Source: Trichoplax sp. H2
Taxonomy: Eukaryota > Placozoa > Uniplacotomia > Trichoplacea
Assembly (NCBI GenBank): GCA_003344405.1
Contig: NOWV01000125.1
Span: forward strand, 161,901 to 225,900
Direction of reading: 5' to 3'
Length of the DNA stretch: 64,000 nucleotides
Numbering within the stretch: position 1 is the stretch's first letter; each line of letters begins with the position of its first letter. Of this stretch, positions 49,333-61,900 are shown piece by piece. The translations under genes were made by a program, and so were the position numbers. The notes below the pieces were generated by a model that made no database searches, was not told where the DNA came from, and was given only the letters and a program-made list of their open reading frames with translations.

Positions 49333-50160
49333 AATATACGTGCGGTAATGTACGAGTATTAGATGCTATAGGAGGATGATATACGAGCATGTATAAGGTT
49401 ATAATTAAGATATCAATATAAAATAAAATCCGGAATTTTTTATTGAAAGCGTGTAGGTAAAAATAATTAAAAATTGCCAATACAGCACAAACTATATTAT
49501 GGAATAAATAAAGGCTAGACATTCAATCGATCAATGCAGAGTAAAATTTTATCAGCAAGCTACCAAATACTAAAAGAATTAGCACACTATGACCTAATAT
49601 TACATCAAAAAGATTTGTTCCAAATCACAATCACACAATTTCATCCATAAAAGATTAAAGCTATGAAACAGCTGATTCAAATTTTTTTAATATAATAAAG
49701 AAACCACTAATAAATCGCTAAAGAAGAGCATCCTTAAAATTGTGCTGCATTTATTACTATATGATTAAATTTAAGTAACACGAATACCGAAATTGGATCA
49801 ACTAACCGGTATCTTAAAAACAAAATCTTAAAATTAGTAGCACATGGAATCAAATTTATCGGACGATTAGAAATATTAAACTGTAACAGTAATAACCGAT
49901 AACTGTAGTCATTTAACTAATTAGCTTTAACACATTCGTCCATTAACCTTCTTTACTATATAAATTCATCAGAAATTCGAAATTTTCTAATTATAGGATC
50001 GCAGTACTGACATACGTCAGGATGATCATAACGCAATCCAAGTATCTGCAAGATAGTTAAAGATTGCTAAGATTACCACATCGAACAAAGTTCAGACTAT
50101 TCCGAATCGTAAAAAATTTTTAAAACCGCTATTCTAAATTATAGCGTAGCTAAGACTGTT
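49333..50160. repeat. Direct repeat R, copy 1
   Basis: About 0.8 kb, recurring in the same orientation at about 52071-52875. Shared blocks include CTATAGGAG, TTTTTATTGAAAGCGTGTAG, CAAATNACAANCACA, AAATTCATCAGAAATTCGAA and ATAACGCAATCCAAGTATCT. Divergence is perhaps a fifth of positions, judged by eye. Confidence 0.8.
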
Positions 50161-50999
50161 ATTATTGAATGGATTACTATTTATTGTGTTATATTTTGAA
50201 TTTTGAACTACAATCATGATCCAAAGTTAAATGAGCAAGGAATATTAAAACTTGGAGAACAATAAGCCGATTCGAATTTACAAAGCGTACCTAACAATTA
50301 ATTGAAACTTTTAATCGAATAAAATAATGGAATCACATCAGTACCAGGATTATCCTAAAAACGATCTTAAGCACTATACGATAGCCGATCCGTTTCTATT
50401 TGTTCATGTTACAATTGGGTTGCTACTTGTCTGATGTTGGGAATAAGAGATACTCCAAATATTAGTGGGGCAAATTACCTTTATTTTCCCATGGGTGTTT
50501 AGACGCTATTCGACTTCACACTAAATATATACATGTACATCTTCGGATATAACCACTGATCAGTGATCTAAAATGCAGCCTGATGACTGACTAAGACAAA
50601 CTCTTCGCTGCAGTATATCAGTACAATATATGGCAAAATCTAACAAAATCACAAGAGCTTAAGAAGACTGTAATGATTTCAGCTAGTTACACTACTTATA
50701 TAAATCAACAGTTGGTAGTTGAAACTTAGTATTGGATTGTAGACTAATAGCCATGTTTAGTATGATGTACTGTATAGTAGAATTCTATATCCATCTAAAA
50801 CCTTATTTAGTAGCTCATAACCATAAGTTGTAATTAAAGATTCTACGTTACAATATAAATGACTATACACAGTAGCATGTTAAGTCACTATTAAAGCTAG
50901 AGGTAAAAGTGGATATGTAACTCATATAGTATATTAGGATATGGACAGTTAATTGAACCGTAGTACTGGTGGTCCAAAAAAATAAAATTTTACTAAATT

Positions 51000-51750
51000 A
51001 GATTAAAACTACAAATAATTGAAGTCCAAACAAAATAAACTAGACTTTTCTTGTCTTCTCTAACTTCAACTGCAATAAATTACCGAACTACGCCACCTTT
51101 TATATGCTACGCAGAGCAGTTGGTGGTATTAGACTATCCAACTATCACTCTAATGTAATCCAAATTAAACTAGCAATCAAACACACATGATAAGATAATT
51201 TATACCCTAGACTCCCGAAACTACTAAATTAATACTAAGTATAGTTTAGCTTGAAATTATACGTTTCTACAGTGCACACTAAGACAAAATAATAATCTCA
51301 GTCAAATGTTTTGGGTTCATACTGCATGAAATTACAAAGCAACATTAACTTCTACTGTAATTAATGATCAAAATTAATACACACATATTCTATTAACTAA
51401 ATATATCGCTTGAATTATAAAATCATAATATTTGATTCTCAATAAAAATCATGCTATGGATTATCTTAACTTCTAACCCGAATAAAGCAGTCGGGTTTAC
51501 GATATACTAAGATTCTAAGTAAAATCCACTATTATTGTAGTGAGATATCGAACCCTCCATCACAATTATAATCAACCAAATAAGTCATAATTTTAAAGTT
51601 AGAATGCTTATCACGATATAAAAACTAAGCTAGAATAATTGCAATGCAAGAACTTGAGGAAAATTCTAAAAATTATCCTTCATTACAGTACTTTGGCTAT
51701 TAAAACCAACGTCTACGTAAATACTGTAGTAATCATGTTGAATTATAGAT
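51000..51750 (-). repeat. Element E, copy 2 (inverted relative of 37.93-38.65 kb)
   Basis: Reverse complement aligns with about 37930-38650: GTACTGTAATGAAGG against GTACTATAATGAAGG, TATCGTAAACCCGACT against TATTGTAAACCTGACT, TGATTGCTAGTTT against TAATTGCTAGTTT, and ACCACCAACTGCTC then CATATAAAAGGTG in both. It contains the hairpin AACCCGA-9 nt-TCGGGTT (51475-51497). Confidence 0.8.
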
Positions 51751-52070
51751 GGTTTGCTGCAAAGTGTTGTTACTAATAATAATCTGAATAATTGTAAAAT
51801 AGCGTAGAATCTTGCGATGTGGACTGTAGCTGTAAATATTACGATAAGCATTTACGTAGGCAGCTTTTATATTATTCAATGATTCTGTCTAGAAGTCTTT
51901 CTAGTAGTTGTATTATGCTAGAGAAGAGCTATACGTAGATTATCTTCGTACAGTATAAAGATCTAATAAAATTTTAATTGTTCGCGAATTTTCGAACTTT
52001 GTAATCGGTTGTATCACAGTACCTCGCAAAGTACGAAAGCATCAACTAGCTACTGTCGTAATATAACCTG

Positions 52071-52875
52071 ATATACACGCGATAATGTATTATATTCTAT
52101 AGGAGAGTGATATATATGCAAGATTGCAAATTTGATATCGGTATAACGTAGAACCTAGGATTTTTATTGAAAGCGTGTAGAGAGAGAGATAATTAAAATT
52201 ACCAATACAAATAGTATAATAGAATAAATGAAGGTCAGATGTTCCATCGATGTAGCTTAAGTAAAATTTGTAAGCAATCTACCAAATTTAAAAGAATAAG
52301 TACTCTGAGGCCTTCTAGTGTATCAAAAATATTAATACCAAATAACAAGCACAAATTGTACCCACGAAAGACTAAAGGTACGAAACAGCCAATTCAAATT
52401 ATTTTAATATAAAAATGAAATTACTAACAAATCACCAAAGGAGAGTATGTTAAAAATCATATTGCACTTACTATTAAGATACTAAATTTATGTATTATGA
52501 GTACTAAACATAAAAAATAAATTTCACTGCGCACGCCCAGCCGGCATTTTTGTGGAGCAGTGAAAATATCGGACGACAAGAAAAAAGTAAACTATAACTA
52601 TAATTACCAATAACTAAGATCGTTTAATAAATTAGCACTAGTAAATTAGTCCATTGGCTATCTATATGAATTCATCAGAAATTCGAAATTTTCTAACTGT
52701 AGGTTTTCAGTGCTGACATACATCAGAATGATTATAACGCAATCCAAGTATCTGCAAGACAGCTGATGATTACTAAGATTAGATTACAATATCAAACAAA
52801 GTTCAAACTATCCCGACTCGACTTGTAAAGAAATTTAAAACCGTTATCCTAACTTATAACTTACTTAGATTAAAA
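52071..52875. repeat. Direct repeat R, copy 2
   Basis: Same-orientation partner of 49333-50160. The two copies enclose about 1.9 kb that contains element E copy 2. Confidence 0.8.
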
Positions 52876-52973
52876 GTCCGCTTCCGTAAGCCTTTTATTA
52901 TCCTAAATAACCGAATCACATATTGCCTTCAGTAATCCATAAAATTCAAATTAACTGATCGATTCGAGAAAAA

Positions 52974-55900
52974 TTAAGAAATATATTCAAAATGCCATTT
53001 AAGGACCTTATCTTTTTCGCCAGCCCTTGTTACTGCTTGATGAAATTCATCAGTTGCAAACACTTGTGTGCCATTAGTCTTTGTGTATATACAAGATTTA
53101 TATATTAATGTACTTTCAAATTTTGCAATCAAACAGTTTAAAGAATACAAATGTTCCAAAATTACTATTGTACTTAAAATACCTGTGCCGATTTCATGTC
53201 AGAATTTGAGCGTATAGAATCATGACCGTTATCATCCATGTGTTCGTTATCATGGCTATTAAGAACGTATAAATCAGCTATTAGTAGAATCGCTGGGCGC
53301 ACAATCTAATAACCGATACAGGTACTCTGCCCGTAGAAAAACTAATTAAATTACAATACTATAGTTTCTGTGAGTTTAATAAATTTTTTAATTGTCAATT
53401 TTGAAAGTGCTAGTGATTTACATGGAAAGTAGACTCATTTACAATTGCAGTCTTAATAACAACTTTGTAGTATTAAGGATGACATGTACGATATTGATTT
53501 ATTATAGTGAAATGGCTTGCATTAAAAGCAAGCAGAAGTGGGATAAATAATTACTATTCTCACCCCGTAATAGATGCCTTATAATATTTATTTCTTCCCT
53601 CTTCATTAATGGATATATTTTCCACCTGAGAATTCTGTATTAAATAGAAGCAACTTTATAATTTAACTGCTGAAGTCTTTTTTAATTGCCACATCTGTTC
53701 TATTTAGATCTATTCGTGATGATCGAAATAGCCTTAAAATTTCTTAGTTTTAACTACTTATTTCAATTTCACTTATTACCCTAATTTGTCTATTTTAATA
53801 AAAGACAGTAGTGTGTCCATATATTTTAAGTTATGGGCTTTACTGCAACAATATGCTGTTAAAGAAAAACTATCTATCAACAGGCAGTCTTACTGTATAT
53901 TTACCTGACAATTAATGCAGCAGTAGAAAACGAAGATCAATATACCCTATAAATTAAAAAGTAATATATTTATGTTATAGCTCGCATTAACGTTATAAGC
54001 TGTCAAAAGAATTTTAATAAGAAAAAGAAGTCTAGAATACAATTAGAATAAAAGCTTAAATAGTGTATACAATTATTCATCACTTATTCTTAAACCGCAT
54101 ATAATACAACTCTATGATCTTTATCTGATCTTAATAGATTAAATACCTGCAACATTGAAGCTATTGCAAAAACATATTGCAAATCTGTACGCTGAAGGAT
54201 AACAAGAGCTGCAAATGTTATCCATCCGATACCGAATACTGGTAGTAAAAGAACAGGCGCATACTTGCTCCTTCTGTAGAGATTATGAAGCAACAGCAAT
54301 GTTACTTGACTGCACTTCAATCACAAAACCTAATTAACTTTGAGTCTATCGTTTAATTAAATACTATACAATGATCATTCAAATTTATGAAACTTATTTT
54401 AATAATCTCTTTAAGAAAACCGACAATTGTGCTTTTCAATTGACAGAAAATTTCTTAATTTATAGAGAATTTTTAAATCTCGAGGTGTCAAAAGAAATAT
54501 TTATCCTCCGAGTTCAATACAACTTATTCAACACAATAATAGGACCCTTATAATTTACCTTATATTCATAATTCCAGCGTTATTGGCTGTTCGATCGATA
54601 TTTAGTTTCTGATTTCCTTTAGAATCAACTTGAGTAGATCTAAACACCACAGCAGCGGTAAGCTAAAGTTTGTAGTAAGATGTACGAAGATGAAGTTACT
54701 CTCATAAACTAGCATTGTTTCTGTTAAACTATTTTACAGTATACATCATATTATTGAATTTCTGTACAGATTAATGAAATCTTCATCCAAGCAGAAAAAT
54801 TAAGCTTAGACTATAAAAAGTGTTACTATATCATTTATAGGTGGTTACAATTTCAATATCCACCATGTGAGAACGTGATGGGGTAACTATGTTGCAATCT
54901 GCAGGGGCTCGTTATCTGGCCATTCTGCTAGAAGTACTCCAGCTACAGTTCCTTTCTCGTTATTACTACTAACAACTGTTACTTGACCGCAGTTAAATCT
55001 AGGAAGATTCTTTATTTGTACTTTAGATTTGTAAACTGAAACCAACAATGCGCCTTCCTCGAGGCACTGATCCTAAAAACTGCCGAATAGTTACTTGATA
55101 CTGCCCTTATATACTCATAATCCAATATGTATCAATGAGCATACGATACAGTGGTTATGACTGCACGCCATAATTGCCCTATACTACTTCCACCGCTAGA
55201 AATAAAATCGTGATAAGCACACGCATAGCGGTACTAACAGTAATTATGACAACCAAAACATTCAGAATTACAATAACCTATCATGGTACTCAGATTGTGG
55301 TCATGGTATTGAAAATTTAGTCACAATGGCAGTATTACTCACAAAACTAAGTCGGATATCATGATTAATTTAGAGAGTCACACTATAGTGAACTTACTAA
55401 TATCATAACACCAATCGGAATGACATAAGCTAGGAAGATAGGAGGACTTGTAGACAACCAACATCTGAGATTAAAAAGAACGAGTATGTATCTGATTTTA
55501 GTAACATGATACACAAACTAGAGTAGCTTGCAGCATTAGTATTAGATTGCTCATCTTACACTTGACCATTCAGATAAAAGTTGATTCCTTTGATAGCGAC
55601 AGTAATAACAGCTGTAAGAATAGCTAACAACCCAGGCAAGACTAAATAGTAGAGTAAAGCAATAAGATAAGAGCTGGAATAAGAGAATGGTTACAATTAT
55701 TGACTGAAGATTTCTTATAATAATTACAAGAATAATTACAAAATTATTTTCGTATATTGATATATTTATTTAGACCTTTCCAATTGATTTCTTAATACCT
55801 TATGTGGTTATTTTAAAACTGTTAAATGTGCGCTAGTTTATAATTGATCGTATATTCTTTAATGTCAACTTACTAAAGCCAATGGCCATAAATGGACTAA

Positions 55901-58900
55901 ACCCAAACTTGCTATCAAATCCATTGGTTAATAGTTTATAGATATATATTTGTTCTACTAGTTGCCAGCTGAATATCATCAAAATACTTAAATGTAGAGC
56001 TACTGATATAGCAACACACAATGGCTAGAAATATGAAAACAAATTTTTGTTAGAATAAATAAGGTCAAAAATTTTAGTTTTAAATGCACCAAAATTTGTT
56101 CATTGCTAATACGTAATAGAAGTTTCTATTCCTTTACCTTATGCTGTATCTGTATCAGGCCAGATATAACCAAAATATGACTGATCATCACCGACAAAAA
56201 TAGATTTATCCTAATGACGTCAAGAGTGCGGAAAAATTGCCTGTATCGTAGATGAAAACATTAAAGATAAGCTATCAATGCCTCACTAACATAAAATATT
56301 GTTATGAAATTATTCAAGCAAAATAACTATAATGATCAAGATTGAAAGCCGCTATAAATATAGTACTATCAGATACCTGAACCATTTACGAATGAAGTGA
56401 TAGAGAGTTTTTGTCATGAATGCAAATTTACTACAAATGCACTATTTTTATTTGAGAATGAATTGGAATATATTATATATCATTTGAGTACTTAGTATAT
56501 ATCAATAGTATCAAAAATGCAAATAAACTTAGTGTTTGTATCAGTAAATCTATAGAATTTTACTTATGCCCAGGAGTAAGTAAATATTTACCCAATTGCA
56601 TTGCTATCATTGATACATTCGTTACTTATATGTCTAATTCTGATCTCCTGCGACATACCTAGTTAAACTATTTTGTAAGAATATCCTAGAAATATGCCTT
56701 ACACTTACCTCCAGAAAATACAACATGTGATTAGCGCTAATAGTGCACACAAAATAGCAATACCACAACCAACGTATGTTATTACGTGCAGGGTAAACGA
56801 TGATGACGGTTCCTAGATCAAATTTTATAATATGCATCTGTAATACTAAAGTACTGATCGATTGTCAAAATACATACAGTATGTTTAAGTGTAAATTTGC
56901 TCTTAGTGGACTAGTCGAGCATTATTTTAGTATAATTTATGTGATTTAGAACTTACAGTTTGATTCGATATGATTAGTAGTGATGCGAATGTAGTCATAT
57001 GATTGCAATAACATACAGTTTGGCTAGCATTAGATTCTGGCCCTACTCTGCAACCAGCGGAAGACCACTTGCAGTTGCTGATTGCAGAACAAACAGAGTA
57101 TATTAAATTGATTCTATTTGAAGGTATTTCTTACACTACGATATTCATACAGATCGTGTGACAATAAAATCTTGTCAAAGACAAATGTGTTATACATATA
57201 ATACTTTGAATTGCTACATATTACTCAAAATAATCTTCTCAAGTTACTTATAATATTAAGTAATCGTATGGTAAGCTACGGTATATACTTTATAAAAATA
57301 AGCTATAGATCTAATGTCTATCTACAATATCACTAAATAAATTTATGGCATTGACTTTGTTATCGAAGTGGGGTTTTTCCGAGAAATAAATGATATTTCA
57401 AAATTACAAACAGATAAAGTGCGTTTACTCTATTACTGTAATTAAGAACAAAGAGTTAACATTTATTAATCGCTTAACCTATATACCAAGTTTAAGCAGG
57501 ATTAATAATTAAGTTAGTTATTAAACTTACAAGTAGCTTTAAATTACCTTTCAGAACAATCCCAATAAGTACATTGGCTTTGCAGTGAGTTATTTTCATT
57601 AGCGATTGCCTATTGACGAAAAGATGCATAAAATTTCTATTCTATTGTTATAAATTTCTACATAATTACCCATTTATCGTTAAGTTTTTCATAATTTTTC
57701 CGTGGTAAATTAGTATAATATGTTCTAATAAAAGTCTAATTATAGAGCTGACAAACTCTGCTAACATAATTTGTAAAGTTTGGATAATGTCGACTACAAC
57801 ATTATACAAATAATTTAAATGTTAGATAAAATGAACATATACCCGTATATCCTATCATTCACAATATAATTAACCAATATGCTAAAGATCAAAGTACGAT
57901 TTACATTTTTGTTGGATATAGTAAACCTAAATTCTGATGGTAGTGGTGTTGGTGGTTTAGGTTGAAGAGAAATGGAAAAAACTTTGGAATTAATGACCAC
58001 TCGCGTAATATCGGTACTGTGATAATCATGATTTATATACATGTTAGAATAAGTTAACATATTTTTAATAAGAAATAATTACCTATGCAATCATGATGTA
58101 ATGTATATTTACACTAGAATAACTTGAATTTAAGTTCGTGTTATTGCTTGATTAAAATGGAATCAATCTAATCTAACTTGTAGGGTACTAATTTGCTATA
58201 ATCTCCAATTATTTAGAATATTTATTTATTCTGCAGTTAAAACGGTAGAAATTTCAAAACCTGTTATTGCCAGTCGCGGAAGGAAGAATTCTATCTAGCG
58301 ATGTATAGCTTGTTAAGGTAATTTTATCGTCTATTATAAAGATAATACGAAACGGTCAAGAAATGACGGAATATCATAGATTTTTAACTACCGCAATGAT
58401 AATAATCAATTGCGTTATTACAATAGACTCTTTGGCAATAATTTGATATTAAAACTGCCAAGTGTACATGATAATAAATAATTAATTGTACAACCGATGC
58501 TTACAATTTTTTCTTTGAAATAGTTCCTTAGCCAATGAAATTACTAAGTTATCTGACGAACTACTATCTGTATTAGCTGTTGAAGTCGATAACTCGAAAC
58601 CAGAAGTTGTGGTTGTATTTGTAACTTTGTATACCTTTAACTCTGTTCATATTAAATTTAGAATTTAATATTCCGAGCGAATATTAAAAACTGGATTATT
58701 TTAGCTAAATGCTCTAGAAATTGATATACCTCAATAAGATTTAATATCATTTAATCAATATTCGCAATATAAATTAAAAGCATAGTGCGATGAAATTTAG
58801 CATTTTTAAATTTAAAGTACGGGACGTGTTCTCTATTAAATGCAATTGCTTTTGTTAAACCTATACAAGCTAATTTTATTTTATTAGCCATACCTAATAC

Positions 58901-61900
58901 AGGCGTTGATATAACGAATTCGGTAGTATTTTCACTTAAGACGACCTTGTCAGCCATATTTTCTAGTACGTCCATTATAGATGAGTTTCCTTGAACCGCC
59001 TGATCCAACTATAGTTCACAATATTTCAGTTTCAAAATAATTAAGAATAGCAAAAATTAAACTCAAAATTATTAAGATTGCTAACATTTTCGCCACTATA
59101 CTAATAGCACAGTAATATATATATTCGTTAGCTATGACAAATTTTAATATCCACCTCACCTGTTGTGAATCCTTCAGTTGATTAGCATTACTAGCATTAA
59201 GTAATTTACTTTGAACCGTCGCAAATTTCTAAGTATAGATATCAAATTTATAAATCAGACTTAGGTTTGTTTTTATAAAGAATATACATAGTGAATGCAA
59301 ATACGACAAACTATAACGCTAATAAAATGTATGTGATTCTTGATAGCTCAAACACAAGTTAAGATATTTGAAATCATACCTATCGGTTAAAATCAGTATT
59401 AGAAGAAATGCTTCGCATTAAATTGAATAAGTTGTGTAGGAACTGTACTACAACTGATCAAATTTCAACCAAAATTCTCGTAAAGGTCTTACTTCACATA
59501 TTGCTCAACCTTAAATATCCTACTAGTCGGTTTTACGTTAATACTACAGTCAAATATTCAGCCAAAAAATTAATTCCTCTCGTACTTATACGCAATATTT
59601 AATTTTCATGCTTATCAAAAATGTGTAAAGATTTAAAGCTAATGACGGATAGTTTTACTCTAATCTCATAGTGTCAGCATATTTACAAACCAGAAAAAGA
59701 TAATACTTTCGTGCTAATACAGCATAGCTAGTAACAATAAATAATAAATTGAATCAATACCTAGAAATATAGATCATAGAAAATAGGACATACCTCTAGT
59801 AAAGGCGGAGTTACAGTATTAGAAACTTGATTGATTTTAGCCAAGAGATTTATTGCTACCTTCATATCGGCTCCTTTTAATCCTGACGTTAAGCTGATGG
59901 CATTATCAAGTTTATTAATTGCAACTTGTGTTCCATTTTGTCCCTCCTTGTCTAAGGTATTACTCTATTTCGATTAACACAATATATTAGACTGTTATAC
60001 GTTATTATTTATTAATCACTGAATGTATTAAACAATTATTTACGTAAAGTTAAGTGCAATTTGAATAAAAATGTACGCTACAATATTTCATGACATAATA
60101 AAGTAACTACAATACCGCACCATGTTCGAGATTGCTTCAAATTGTGGCGATAAACAATTTGCTGTATTAATTCGACTAAAAACTTGGTGAGTACTGTTAA
60201 AGCTATTGCAGATACGCGATGCTGTTCCTAAAATAGAATAAAGGCAACGTTGGATTCAACTTACTATAACGATAACCAGTCTGTTAGAAATTGATAATAA
60301 AGAAGTAATAAAAATACTGCGTGTAATTATATTAATTAGCTAGAATCTAAAATTATACAGCAATATATTATATATAGTTAGAAATAGAGTATCACTTATG
60401 ATAGTCTCGGCTAAGGAATAAGAAATTTCTTGCCATTTCTCCTATTAATTATTAACAATAGACGAAGATATGATATATAAACGAATTGAATTTTAACAGA
60501 ACCTTGTGAAGGTGGTGGACAAAACGCAGTTGCTATTTGTCCTGAAAATGTCTTTGGCCAACGAATATCAGCTTCAATTATTGCATTGCAGTAGCTATCA
60601 ATATTGTTATCTAAATATTCAAAAAATTTCCGCCAATCAACAATTGAAATACAGAAATAATTAATTTTAAAATATAAACGAAATTCCACTCTAGAATTTA
60701 TTATTATCGACCACGATATTACTATACCGTTAACAATGACTTGTGCTGCATCCGTTGTAGTGAAATTTTTTATATTAGAGATATTACATCGATAGGTGCC
60801 AGAATCGACCAAGGCTGCTTTATAAATGGTAAGTGAACTACTATTCGATATCCTCCGAATAGTATATATCGATCCTACTTTTTGACCATTTTTCAGCCAC
60901 TCTATTGTTGGCACTGGCTCGCCATAACCTTCGCATCGTAGTGTGATATTAGAATCAGCTACTGTAGTGATACTCTGGGGAGATACTAAGACCTCAGGCG
61001 AGACTAGAAGTAGTTAAATATTTGTTGGCAAAATAAGTAACAAAATATACCATGTTATTCGTACGCTACATGATATTAGACATTCATGAATATTTGTCAA
61101 GACCAACTTATGCTAAGTATAACTTGAATACGAATAGGTAGCCAAGTATAAATATATAAAGATAACTAACCTGCATCAAATGTTTGATAAAATATTGGTG
61201 TACTATAGGGCCCAAATCCTACTAAGGTAGAAGCGGCAACTCTTATTGAATAGTTCCTTAATGGTGTCAAATTGGTTAAGGTGTAGCGAGTAATATTGCT
61301 GGTAGTCAAATGAACTAAAACATTTCTTCGAAAACGAGCTCTGCCAACATTGTTATATTCAATCCGATAATGTGTGATAATACCATTACGATCTGCAATT
61401 GCTGGTGGTTGCCAACTGACCGAAACGGATGTCGATAGTGACGAACCCATCGATGCAACGATATTAATAACCGATTTTGAGGGTACTAATATGTATATAT
61501 GAGCAAAATGTAATTGTTAATACAGTACTCCATATTATAAATTAATAATACGATTACAGTTCTGAAATTGAAATTAATATCTCTGACCTGATTGTAATGT
61601 CATTATGTAAGCTAATGAACTAAGTGGACCAATTCCAGCTGAAGTAAAACCTTGTATTGCTACGCTATACCTTGAATAATAGTCCAAATCTGTAGCAATC
61701 AACGATCTTGTATTTCCTGATAAACTGATTTGATTTACTAAAATTGTTCTATTGCTTGTAGATCCAAGTTTTGTATTACTTAAGATTAAGTAATATCCTG
61801 ATATAATACCATTCTTTTCATTCTCTGGAATAGCCTTGAAGGCAATCATACATGGGTCAGAATGCTACTGTAACTGAAATTTGAATTTTCATAACTCTAA

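Noticed and set aside
50327-50434. 35-codon ORF with an acidic start and hydrophobic end
   Set aside because: Could be a first exon of a membrane protein, but no donor or following exon was found.
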